From Solanum dulcamara (lineage: Eukaryota > Streptophyta > Magnoliopsida > Solanales > Solanaceae), in the NCBI RefSeq assembly GCF_947179165.1, contig NC_077242.1:51159097-51223096 (forward strand): a DNA stretch of 64,000 bases, in the 5' to 3' direction. A program made the translations under genes and the position numbers. The number at the start of each line of letters is the position of its first letter. Position 1 is the stretch's first letter. Below the pieces are notes generated by a model. That model worked only from the letters and a program-made list of their open reading frames with translations. It was not told the DNA's origin and did not search any database. This document shows positions 38,201-49,186 of the stretch, in pieces.

Positions 38201-39338
38201 TTATTTCAATTATTCAATTGATCCCCATATGATGTTTCGAAATATAAAAAATGATTTCTGAAAGACTATTTTGACACAGACTATCGTGACATCAGAAAGA
38301 AGTGCACTATGATTATAGCTCAGTTTCTTTTATATGACTTGTCATCAGGATTATGCTACTGAGTCTCTATAAATGTTTTATATTTTAAATTGCATTTAGT
38401 TTCTCACTACTCTACTCGTGCATACTGTAATTATTCTTTCACTGAGTCTGGGCCAGGATATGTTATCAAGCGTACTTCTCTGGATTTTTTGCCGTGCCCC
38501 GATGTGAGGGGATAGGTATGACATGTACATGGGTTGTGGTGTATGTTGTTCCATGGAGTTATGCTGTGCCATGTACACATATGCTTATGATATGACATGA
38601 TATGATTTGATATGATATAATTTGATATGGCCATCTGATATGATATGATCTGTTACGGAGATATTCCCTACTCTGGTGTTATGCTGTGCTGTGGCGCCAA
38701 TGATGGAAGGGCGACCATATTTTTTTCACCGAGTCCCATGACATGGGGCCGGATATGGCATATGTCTTTGCATATATGATTTGTGATTATGATAAGCATT
38801 TTGATATTCTGAACATTTAGTCCATTTTCTGCACCTACTATTCAGACTATGGTTTTACTTATTACGGTCCATGTTTTACATACTTGGTATATTTTCCATA
38901 CTGACCCCCTATCTTCGGGGGCTGCGTTACATGCCTACAGGTACAGAAGTACAATTTGCTAATCTGCCTGCTTAGGATATCTGCCGTGTTGTTGACAGTG
39001 CTCCTTGTCCGAAAATTATATTTTGGTACTGACACTTTCTGCTGTGTATATGTATACGTTGTTCAGGGGTATGGCGGGGCTCTGTCCCATCATATGACTA
39101 GGCTATCGTTCTATAGAGGTCTGTAGACATGAGATGTGGGTTTTGTATATATGTTTTGGGTTTGTGTTTCATGGCAGCCTATCGGCCCTCATGCGTTATA
39201 TCTGTTTTTGTGATCTATTTAGCAATCTTTCCTTATCACTACCTATGTTTATTCGGTTAAAAGGCTAATTTGGGATAAGGGTACGTTTGGGTGCTCAACT
39301 CGGGCACTAGTCACGGCCTATGAGATTGGGCCATGACA
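35225..39338 (+). mobile_element. Solo LTR, 4.1 kb, target duplication GAAAC
   Basis: It begins TGTTACACCCC and ends TGGGCCATGACA, flanked by a perfect GAAAC duplication (35220-35224, 39339-39343). The other LTR of A has the empty site near 47409 (GAGGCAACTAAGG), as does the A-family solo LTR near 18505. A TATA box (TATAAATA, 35603-35610) shows plus orientation, with about 3.7 kb downstream. The end contains the CTGACCCCCTATCTTCGGGG and GCCTACAGGTACAGAAGTAC blocks that I recognise from Solanaceae gypsy LTRs, possibly the Tekay/Del chromovirus group. No open frame over about 67 codons occurs and no second terminus lies inside, so a solo LTR is likelier than a non-autonomous element. Confidence 0.85.
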
Positions 39339-39343
39339 GAAAC

Positions 39344-41156
39344 TAAGGCAAGTTTACAACCTAAACTAAGGCCAACATTCTCCATAATATCAGCAATAAT
39401 GGAAAGGTACACATGCTTCCAACTACTCAAAAAACATGATAAAAGCCTAAAACATGATTTTCAATACCTAATATATACAAATAAGCTACCCAACAAAATT
39501 CCATCTATTTCAATATGCTTTTACACATTCCAGCTCAATCTAAAGAAAGAAAAGTCGTAGCCTACTTATAGGCTAAACACGCACGCTCCAAATCACTATG
39601 CCGGAGCTTTTTCCTTTAGAATGGCCTTAGAATGTTGCCACACTATCAAAAATAGAATCAAAACGTCGTTACGATCATTTAAACACTACTTTCATAATTT
39701 TTGAAGACGGACCAATTTTGAGGTCTAAAATGGGAAATATGGGATCCGTATCTGGCCTTTTGTAATTGACCCCAAAATAGGTTCTAAACAGAACTCCAAG
39801 CTCAAGGATCAAATTACAATAGAATTCAGGGAGGAAAAACAATGCAAGATGATCATGCAACAAAATGCTCATAATTCGGACTAAAAAGGTAAAAATGGAA
39901 AAATCTTTGATCAACAATTTCTCAAAAACAAGACTCTCCCAATCCAAACAAATTACACCATGACATTCCTTGTGAAAAACCCCATAACTTAGCCTCAAAA
40001 ATTACTAAAGTCGTAGATCAAATGATCAAGATACAATCTCCCAAAATTTAACAAAATATTAATCCGAAAATAACTAAGGTCAGTAGCTAATTTTGAAAAT
40101 TTACCTCACACAAAGCCTTCATGCAAGAATCTGAGCTTACCAACTTATACCCCATTAAATTCTCTTGAATCTAGATATTTAAATATCTAGATTTGGTTGA
40201 GGAATAGAGGAAAAATCGAGGTTTCAAATGAAGAGCTATGGTTGATTTTTGTCCTTGGTCTTTTATTAAAAAACTAGGAGCTTGGACTTTGCAACCGCAG
40301 CCTAAATGGCTCGCGAACGCGGAGAATAACAAGCTTGGCCTTTGCGAACGCGGCTAGAGGCCCACAATCGCATAGGTAAAAGACGTACACCCCCACAAAT
40401 GCGGATTCAAAAGAGGCATACATTCGTGAATGCGGACATGGCCCCACAAATGTGGAAAATAATTTCCTGAGCATCCATGAACGCGACCAAGGGCTCGCGA
40501 TTTCGGAAGTTCAAATATTTTGACGAGATGCTCAGAATTCGTTTGGAATCTCATGCATGCAAATGAGATATGCTACCCCATAAAATTTGACGTTCCGAAC
40601 TCAATGGCTCAGTCAAAAATTCCATACGAGGTCACTAAGACTAAAAGTGGGTCCCATACCCATGGCCATGTTGAGCCAAATTCTACTATGAACCTCGAGA
40701 TTATAACGAAAGCCTCGGGAAGGGAACAAAGGATTGTTCTAGACTAAACTCGATATTCTGGAGCTAACCGCATTGTCAGAATTTTTATCCTAGCATGGTT
40801 TCCAAGAATGTTGATAAAAGTCAACCATAGGCCAAATTTCATGGATCACAATGCCAAATGGCCTCAAACTCGTACTGATTGCCTCAGTACTTGTACCGAC
40901 CATGCCACTAGCATAATTTTGCCATTTTAGAGCTACTAGAATCGCCAGAATTCCATTTTGAGTTCATTTTCCTGAAAGTCAACTTTTTAAGTTATAAAAG
41001 CTTTGAAATATGGGCAATAGTTCTAAAATCCAAATGAACGACCAGCGACCGAGCTACTGGCACCAACAGGTCATAAATGACCTAGGGTGTCTACAGGAAT
41101 GCTCTAAATGATGAAACTTAACTAGTATTAGGAGAATGACCTGGGGAATCATTACA
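39344..41156 (-). mobile_element. Element A 3' LTR, second part
   Basis: The LTR resumes with TAAGGCAAGTTTACAACC, matching 47415 onward, and ends GGGGAATCATTACA at 41156, the TGTAATGA... start of the LTR on the minus strand. It is followed at once by the end of pol. It contains a GCGAACGCGG-type repeat at 40290-40510. Confidence 0.8.
40290..40510. repeat. CpG-rich GCGAACGCGG repeat in A 3' LTR
   Basis: Variants of GCGAACGCGG recur about every 24-50 bp (CTCGCGAACGCGG, TTTGCGAACGCGG, TTCGTGAATGCGG, CATGAACGCGACC, CTCGCGATTTCGG). Several show CG to TG or CA changes, as expected of methylated DNA. The counterpart in the other LTR is 48347-48600. Confidence 0.7.
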
Positions 41157-41204
41157 ATATCTACTATTAAAAGAACTTTCATCCGTAAAAGTAAAGACAA
41201 TGAT

Positions 41205-42640
41205 ACACTTGGATGCTCAAATAAGCTGGGGAACTGCTCTCGCATCTCCTGCTTGGTCTCCCAAGTAGCCTCCTCGATCAGACGATGGCGCCACTAGACC
41301 TTAACCATAAGGATAGACCTAGAATGAAGCTAGCAAACATCTCTGAATAGAATAACAACCGATTCCTTAACAAAAGTCAAGCGATCATCCAACTCAACAG
41401 AACCATACTGAAGCACGTGAGACTTATCTGGAATGTATCGATGGAGCATAAAAATAGGGAAAATAGGGTGTATAGCTAAAAATCCTAGAGGAAAAGCCAA
41501 CTCATAAGCAACCTCTCCAACTCTCCTTAGAATCTCAAAAGCCCCGATATACCTGGGGCTAAGATTACCCAACCTGCTGAATCTCATCATTTCCTTCAAA
41601 GGAGACACCCGCAAGAACACCTGATATCTATCCTCAAAGTTCAAGGACAAATGCTTGGGATCAGTATAAACTCTAGTGTCTACTCAGAGCTATCCTTAAC
41701 CTATCCTATATAACTTAGAACCTGACTACGGCATCCTAAAGTAAATTAGTACTATGTGGCCCAAGCTCTAAAGACTCAAACTAACCAACCAGAGTGCGAC
41801 AATGCCTACCATATAAGGCCTCAAACGAGGCCATCTAAATACTAGAGTGATAGCTGTTGTTGTACATAAACTCCGTTAAAGGAAAGTACTACTCCCAAAC
41901 TCCAATACATAATATCATGGCATATCCTCCAAAACCTGAATAGTATACTCTAACTGACCATCGTTCTGTGGATGAAATTTCGTACTAAGATCAACCCAGG
42001 TGCCCAACTCTCTCTGAAAGGCCCTCTAGAAACTGAAAGTAATATGAGATCCCCTATCTGATATAATGGACATCGGTACCCTGTGCAGATGGATCACCTC
42101 CTGAATATAGATCTAAGCTAGATGATTTAGAGTAAAATTAGACCGCACTGGAAGGAAATGTGTTGACTTGGTCAATTGATCAATGATGAACCAAATACCA
42201 TCATTACCTCTGGGTGTCCGAGATAATCTCATCATAAAGTCCATGGTAATCTTCTCTCATTTCCACTAGGAATAGGTAATCTTTGAAACACTACACTAGG
42301 TCGCTGATGCTCGGAGTTAACTTGATGGCAACTCAAACAATCGGATACATACCCAGTTATATCTCTCCTCACGCCATACCACTAGTAATGTTGCCTCAAA
42401 TTCCGATACATATTCATCGTACCCGAATGAATAAAGTACCTAGAAACATAGGCCTTATGAAGGATCAACTGAATAAAGTCTCCAACTTTAAATCTATAGA
42501 ATCCTGGCCACCCTCTCCTCACAATACCAACTCTTGAAGCTCTACTAATGCTCCATGCTCAAACTGCCGGCCACGAATCAGACCCAATAAAGATGACTAA
42601 GCTACCACAAAAGCCAAAATTGGTCAGGAATCTATGATAT
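41205..42640 (-). pseudogene. Element A pol: integrase (broken)
   Basis: Minus-strand reading shows the core with WFIIDQLTKSTHFLP (first catalytic Asp), then PMSIISDRGSHIT (second Asp), then FHPQNDGQLEYTIQVLE (catalytic Glu), so the D,D-35-E triad is still readable. Downstream come FLRVSPLKEMMRFSRLGNLS, RYIGAFEILRRVGEVAYELA and the C-terminal MREQFPSLFEH. Frameshifts and stops separate these blocks and the usual stop codon is lost. Length and order fit a plant Ty3/gypsy integrase with the GPF/Y-type C-terminal module (here GAFEILRRV). It is inactive as it stands. Confidence 0.85.
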
Positions 42641-42668
42641 CCAACCAGACCATCCTATTAGCCAAAGA

Positions 42669-43383
42669 CTAAATGTCTAAGGCTAGGGGATGCTCCACAG
42701 TAGGAAAGTAAGCTAAACTACCTATACTCCCCACCTTCCAGGTTAAGGAGTCTTCTACTATATTCGCCTTGCCCGGATGGTATAGGATATAGATGTCATA
42801 ATTGGCTAATAGCTCAATCCAGTGCCGCTGTCTAGAATTAAGATCCTTCTGAATCATAATGTACTGTAGGTTGTGGTGATTTGTATATATCTCACAATGG
42901 ACCTCGTACAAGTAGTGCCTCCACATCATAAGCGTAAAAACTACTGCTGCCAACTATAGGTCATGAGTAGGGGTAGTTGCTTTCGTGCACTCTCAACTAT
43001 CTTAAAGCATAAGTAATGACTTGGCACCGCTGGATAAGAATAGACCTAAGATCCACACCTGAAGCAACACAATATACTGAAAAACTCTCGCCTTCAACTA
43101 GATGAGTCAAAATGAGGATGGTGGTAAAAAACTCCTTGAGCTTCCAAAAGCTCAACTCACACTCCTTAGACAATACAAAGGGCATATCCTGATAGGTCAA
43201 ATAGGTCAATGGGGCTATAATGGTGAAGAACACCTTGATGAAGAACCTATAATACCCAGCCAATCCGATGAAGCTCTGAGTCACTGTAACAGATATGGGC
43301 CTAGCCAAACTACGGATAGACTCAATATTTGCTGGCTTTACAATGATACCCTCCTTGGACACCATGTGTCCCATAAATTCCAC
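42669..43383 (-). pseudogene. Element A pol: end of reverse transcriptase and RNase H (broken)
   Basis: One open segment (43383-42997) begins MEFMGHMVSKEGIIVKPANI and includes FIGLAGYYRFFIK, the thumb/connection region of gypsy reverse transcriptase. It then reads VYCVASGV where RNase H normally starts YCDASG, so the first RNase H Asp is Val. The next segment (42953-42669) reads AAVVFTLMMWRHYLY, EIYTNHHNLQYIM (the usual TDH Asp is Asn), LNSRQRHWIELLANYD and YHPGKANIVEDSL. A frameshift joins the two. Loss of two catalytic acidic residues means no RNase H activity is expected. Confidence 0.85.
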
Positions 43384-44210
43384 ATACTCTAACCAAAACT
43401 CAAATTTGAGAATTTAGCATAAAGCTTTGATCTCTCAAAGTCTAGAGCACAACCATAAAATGCTGTGAGTGCTCCTCTCTACTCTGCAAGTATACTAGTA
43501 TATCATTGATGAATATGATATCCTATAAAAGTTATGGGACATTAGTAAGCCCAAATGACATCACAAGGAACTCATATTGGCTATAAAGAGTCCGTAAAGC
43601 AGTCTTAGAAATGTCGACAGCTCTAATCCAGAACTAGTAGTAATAAGACCTCAAGTCAATCTTAGAAAACACAGTTGCACCTTGAAGCTAGTTGAACTGA
43701 TTATTGATTCGAGGAATGAGGTAAAGGTTTTTCACCATCACCTAGTTCAGCGGCATGTAATCAACACAAATACGCATAGTCCCATTCTTTCTTCTTAGCA
43801 AATAGGATGGGTGCACCCTATAGAAATACACTCGGGCGAATAAAACCCTTACCTAGGAGATCCTCAAGCTACATACTGAGCTTCTTGAGCTCTGCAGGGG
43901 CTATATGGTAAGGTGGTATAGAAATGGGCTTAGTCCCTAACTCCAAATTTATGGCAAAGTCAATATCTCTTTTTGGGTAGGCTAGGTAAGTCAGTAGGGA
44001 AAACATCACTAAACTCCCTAACCACATGAACTGAATCAACAGTAGGGTCCTTACTGGACACATCATGGATATATGCTAAGTACACCAAACACCCGGACAT
44101 AACTAGCCTCTTGGCTCATATAAGGGATATTATCCCAGTCGGTGAGAGACTATAATCACCTTACCACAACACCGAGGGAATGCTATACATGGCTAATGTA
44201 ACGGTCTTGG
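43384..44210 (-). pseudogene. Element A pol: reverse transcriptase palm and fingers (broken)
   Basis: Minus-strand reading gives INLELGTKPISIPPYHIAPA, then FAKKKDGTMRICVDYMPLN, then VFSKIDLRS with the first catalytic Asp, then [14 protein letters not shown]. The catalytic FIDD box reads FINDILVY (Asp to Asn) and is preceded by a stop. Between TNVP and this box about a dozen residues usual for the family are missing, which suggests a short deletion. Several stops occur. It is clearly a dead Ty3/gypsy reverse transcriptase. Confidence 0.85.
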
Positions 44211-44299
44211 CATAATAGTTTAAGACTACATAATGAGGGGGTAGCCAATCCATGCCCAAAATAACATCAAAGTCCATCTTATCAAGTAAAGTAAGATCA

Positions 44300-44560
44300 A
44301 CCCAGGTCTTATTCCCCTGAATAGTCACCATAAAAAAACTAAGAAACCTGATCCACTACTAAAGAATCCCCTACCGAGGTGGTCAAAACAAGAAATGGCA
44401 CCTCAAATGACTCATAAACAATACCCATACGGGGAAAAATATATAGACATATAAGAATACGTGGAACCTGGATCGAATAAAGTTGAAGCAGTCTGCTGAC
44501 AAATAAGGATAGTACCTGTGATGACATCATCTGATGCCTCAACCTCTACTCTCACTAGAG
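44300..44560 (-). pseudogene. Element A aspartic protease (broken)
   Basis: Minus-strand reading gives VITGTILICQQTAST followed by LFDPGSTYSYMSIYFSP. DPGST is the protease active-site box (the family has D-S/P-G), so the catalytic Asp is kept. After a frameshift the EVPFLVLTTSVGDSLVVDQV segment follows, typical of gypsy proteases. The usual position between gag and reverse transcriptase is kept. Confidence 0.8.
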
Positions 44561-44589
44561 GAGCATAGAAATGGCTCTGTCGGCCTCCC

Positions 44590-45803
44590 CCACTTCCATT
44601 TACCCTGCCACCATACTTGTCTCCCCGAGGACCTCCTCGAACACTCTACTGGGCGTTGTCATAGCCTTGACCCTGATTGACACCTCCGAGCGGAGGTAGT
44701 ACTGCTGCCAACGGTCTTGCCTAGTCGGGACACTCTCTAGCCAATGCTCCTGTAAGCCAAAATCAAAACATCCTAAATTTGAATGGCCCGTGATTACTCA
44801 TCCGCAGTTGAAAAGAAGTGGATCCGATCTCCTCGAACTTTTCCCAGTAGTGGAACCCCCCAATGGGGCCGACTACCCTCAACCGCTGGTAGGGCTACCT
44901 GAACTGGCTGGCTAGACTGACCATGCTAGTACCTATCTTATTGGAAATGCTTAGGGGGGCTATCATAACTATCATGGACCCTAGATTGGGAACCACTTTA
45001 ACTGCCCTAATGACTGGGCCTCTTATCGGTGCCCCCTTGGGCCTAGCGATGGATAATCTCAATAGTGCAAGCATGATCCACCACATCCAAAAAATAGTGG
45101 CCCACAGAAACCAATTGCTTGGTCTCCAAACTCAGGTAGGGCCTCAATCCATGCATAAAACTTCATACCTACTCCTGCCCAATGGGTAGAATCATAGTAG
45201 CATGTCGGGATAGATGGTGAAACCTAGCCTCATACTCGACAATCTTCATTTGACTGTACTCTAACTGAGTAAACGGATCTCAGAGTCGGTCCCTGACACT
45301 CCTAGGATGTATTAAGCCAGAAAGGCTTTTGAGAACTGGGCCCATATCAATGGTGGTGACCTAGTTGGCCTAGCATGCAAATAAGAATGTCACCAGTGCC
45401 TGGATGATCAATAGAACTGGTGAGCCATAAAGTCGGCACATATGTAATCCACAAGACCCATGAAGTGGAGATGCTCCTTGCAGGTAGTCAAAAACTCTAT
45501 GGCATCCTCGCCAATGACTCCAAAAATTATTGGGGGTGATAGCCTTTAAAAGATCCTCAACATCTTCTACTCTTGTAGTAACATGACACCCTTTGGAACA
45601 GTGAGCGGGGGTGCAACAATTGGTGGAGGTGACTGAACTTCAGGTGTTGGGTGGGCGGGCAGAACCCGCGATGCTGGTATGTCTTCTACTGAAGCTCGTG
45701 CTGCTCCCTTCCCTATGCTACAGGGCCGACCTCTAGACCTTCCCATCCCTGGTGGGTCATCACCACTGGTGGCACTGTACCTAGAAACATCCCTACGAAA
45801 CAA
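44590..45803 (-). pseudogene. Element A gag (broken)
   Basis: An open N-terminal segment (45803-45567) contains MGRSRGRPCSIGKGAAR and a proline-rich VQSPPPIVAPPLTVPK, usual for plant gypsy gag. Downstream, in several frames, are VEDLLKAIT, QLEYSQMKIVEYEARFHHLS, FMHGLRPYLSLETKQLVSVG and a Gly/Ser-rich tail. The nucleocapsid knuckle reads GCFDFGLQEHWLESVP: the first Cys and the His of C-x2-C-x4-H-x4-C remain, but the second and last Cys are Phe and Val. Multiple frameshifts and stops are present. Confidence 0.8.
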
Positions 45804-45981
45804 TGAAACAAATGACTTTTCAAGAAACTAATAAGACACAAAACTGCACAAAGTGAAACAATAATAGAGAACGTTCCTAATGACATCTTATAGCCTCCTG
45901 AAGATAAGTTATGGATGTCTCTGTACCTATCCATATGACTCTACTAGATGTTAGCTTTTTACAAGTGAGACCAACGAACCT

Positions 45982-45996
45982 GGAGCCTTGATACCA
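45982..45996 (-). other. Primer-binding site of element A
   Basis: The minus strand reads TGGTATCAAGGCTCC, close to the initiator tRNA-Met site TGGTATCAGAGC. It lies 3 nt from the 5' LTR end at 46000. Confidence 0.8.
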
Positions 45997-46690
45997 ACTT
46001 GTCATGACCTGATTTCTCAGGTCATGATGACACCTACTATAGCCCACCAATAGGTAAGTCAACCTGTAACCCAAAACGGAAGGTAATGGGTTTGAGGGGG
46101 GAAACTAACCATGAATAGATTCTAACATAGACAAAATAAATAAGTGAAAACAAAACAAAAACCTGATATATACAATTAAGAATCCCTCCTAGAACCTGGA
46201 GGTCACTAGTACAGAGCTACTACAACATAATAGGCAAGTACAAGTCCCAAAAGTCATCCAAGCTGAAGGAGACAGAAATGATTTAAAAAATGGCAAATGC
46301 TCACCCTAGCCTCCAGAGTTGACTGCAACAGATTCGATCTATCCACAATGGTAGCTGGTGCTTGGTCCTGCATCATGAAAGTAGATGGAGAATATAGTTT
46401 GAGTATCAAGATAATAGGTACCCAGTAGACATCATAGGCCAACTGAACAAAAAAGGTAAAAATAATATGGAAAAAAGAAATAAGCCTAAACAGATATCAT
46501 AATAAGCATCTAAGGTGGAAAAAAGCTAAGAAAAGTACATATAACTATACCTAAATGGCCCCCTATAAGCCTAGTCAAGTACGAACGTTAAAAATATACA
46601 CCCGAACGAACCCCTATAAGCCCACCGAGTTCAAAGAATAGCTACTATGTCATTTTAGGACCAAGAATCGATGAACTAGGAATACCTTAG

Positions 46691-47065
46691 GGGTCGAAGC
46701 CAGGACTGGGACCCAGATTCTAGCTCGAGTATACAAGGTAGTCAAGTCGGGGCTGGATACCCGAATGGTCTCCATAATACATCAGTATAGTCAAGGTTGG
46801 GGATGGGTACCTGAATACTTGCCATAACATATCAGTAAGGTCAAGGCCAGGGCAGGGTACCCAAATGCTCACCGTAACACATCGGTGAGATCGAGGTCGG
46901 GGCTGGGTACCCAAATGCTCACCGTAACACATTGGTGTGATCAAGGTTGGGGCTGGGTACCCAGATGCTCACTGTAACATATCAATATGATCGAGGCCTA
47001 GGCTGGGTACCTAGATGCTCATCATACTAGCAAGTCAGCAGAGGCCGGGGTTGGGTACCCGGATA
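46691..47065. repeat. 50-bp minisatellite in A 5' LTR, about seven units
   Basis: Units starting AGTCAAGG/GATCGAGG recur at 46739, 46789, 46839, 46889, 46939 and 46989, an exact 50-bp period with flanking partial units. It is the counterpart of 34499-34875. Confidence 0.9.
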
Positions 47066-48346
47066 CTCCCCATTGGAAATTCAGAATAGAGATCAGGGTT
47101 GGATACTCAGATGCTCACAGATAATTTATTCTATGGTGCCAAATATTCTCCTATCCAACTGGACGATAACAGTTCCGAGAATCTCCTTCCCAATGAGTTA
47201 GCTAATAAGCCGCCAAACCTTAGATGAAAGATGAACCCGAATGCTCCCAAAGTCTAGTATCACCGACGCATCTCAAAAGTCATAATCATGCCAAGTTATG
47301 GATGAGGGTATTCTTAAGAGAAAGGTTACCACCTAGGTAAGGCTAAACTACCAGGCACGAGTCAGCTACGCCAATCTACAAGGACCTAAGTCCGCAATAG
47401 CAATGCCGAGGCAACTAAGGTAAGTTTACACCCAATACTAAGGCCAACATGCTCCACAATATCAAATATAACAGAATGGCATACATGTTTTTAATTACCT
47501 GAAAAACTCGATAAAAGCCTAAAACATAATTTCTAACACCTAAAACATACAAATAAGCTACCCAACCTAAATTCCATATATTTCAACATGCTTTCACACA
47601 TTCCAGCTTAATCTAAAGAAATGAAAACCATAGCCTACTTGTAGGCTAAATACACGCGTTCTAAATCACTGTGCTGGAGCTTTTACCTTCCGAGCAGCCT
47701 TGGAACTCTACCACGCTGTCAAAAATTGAATCACAATATCATTACAGTCATTTAATTGCCAATTTAATAATTTTTGGACACAGACCAATTTTGGGGTCTA
47801 AAATAGGAAATATGGGACCCTCATCTAGAATTTTAGAATTGACCCTAAAATAGGTTCTAAATAGAACCCCAAGCTTAAGAATCAAATTACAACACAATTC
47901 AGGGTTGAAAAACAATGCAAGATGATCATGCAACAAAATGCTCATATTTTAGACTAAAAAGGTAAAAATGCCAGCATCTTTGATCAATAATTTTTCAAAA
48001 ACAAAGCTCTCCTAATCAAAAAAATTATGCCATGACATTCTATGTGAAAAATCCAAAATGTAGACTCAAATTACTAAAGTAATAGCTCAAACAATCAAGA
48101 TACAATCTCTAAAAGTTTAACAAAATATCAACCCAAAAATGACAAAGGTTAGTAGGTAATTTTGAAAATTTACCTTACACAAAGAGTCCCCTCAAGATTT
48201 TGACTTACCAACAGATTCCTCACAAAATTCTCTTGAATCTAGACCTTTAACTCATTAAATTTGGTTTAGGAATGAATAAGAAATCGAGGTTTGAAATAAA
48301 GAGCTATGGCTTATTTTCTTCCTTAGTCTTTTAATAAAGACCAGGA

Positions 48347-48600
48347 TCTTAGCCTTCGCGAACGCAGCCTAAATGGCTCGCGAATGAAGAAGTCAATAAG
48401 CTTGGCCTTCACGAACGTGGCCATAGGACCATGAACATGGAGGCAAAACACATATACCTCTGTGAACGTGGCCAAGGCCTCCCGAAGGTAGAGGCAAAAG
48501 TGGTTTACCTTGGCAAATGCAGCCATGGCCCCGTAAATGCGAAGAATAATATCCAAAACCTCCGCAAATGCAACCAAGGGCCCACGATCATGGAGAATAA
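48347..48600. repeat. GCGAACGTGG repeat in A 5' LTR
   Basis: Diverged units such as TTCGCGAACGCAGCC, CACGAACGTGGCC, TGTGAACGTGGCC and GCAAATGCAGCC recur every 40-55 bp, with strong CG decay compared with 40290-40510. Confidence 0.65.
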
Positions 48601-49186
48601 ATTCTCCTGCCCCAGATATCAACTAAAAAGTTGAGTTTTCTAAAGTTCAAATATTCCAATGGGGTTCTCAAAATTTGTTCAGAATCTCATACGTGCAAAC
48701 GAGATATGCTACCCCATAAATTTGATATTTCAAACTCAATGACGGAGTCAAAATTTGAATACGATATCATTATGACTAAAAGTAGGTCCTACACCCAATG
48801 GTCATTTTGAGAAAAATTTCACAACAAGCCTCGAGATTAGACCAAAAGCCTTAGGAAGCGAATGAAAGGTCATTCTAGAGCAATCTCAATATTTTGGAGC
48901 TAATCGCATTGTTAGAATTTTTATCCAAGAGCGTTTTTCAAGAATATTGACTAAAGTCAACCATAGGCAAAATTTCGAGGGCAAAATCACCAAATAGCCT
49001 TAAACTCGTAGTGATTTCAAGTAATAAAATCTCCAAAACATTGGAAATGTTTCTAAAACCCCCAAAAATGACCAAGCGACCAAGCTATCGGGCCAACAGG
49101 TCATAAATGATCTGGGGTCACTATAGAAATGCCCTAAACAATGAAAAGGAAGTAGTATTAGAAAAATAACATGGAGGGTCATTACA

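Larger units (their letters stand above)
46000..49186 (-). mobile_element. Element A 5' LTR, 3.2 kb
   Basis: It runs from TGTCATGACC (46000) to GGGTCATTACA (49186) on the plus strand. It is the uninterrupted partner of 33482-35224 plus 39344-41156 and of the solo LTR 17111-20325. The outer flank ACATC does not match CCTGT before 33482, so no target duplication is visible. It contains the 50-bp minisatellite and the CpG-rich repeat. Confidence 0.85.

Noticed and set aside
35225..39338. Possibility of a complete non-autonomous element rather than a solo LTR
   Set aside because: No internal pair of LTR termini, primer site or polypurine tract was found, and the ends with a 5-bp duplication fit a single long LTR.
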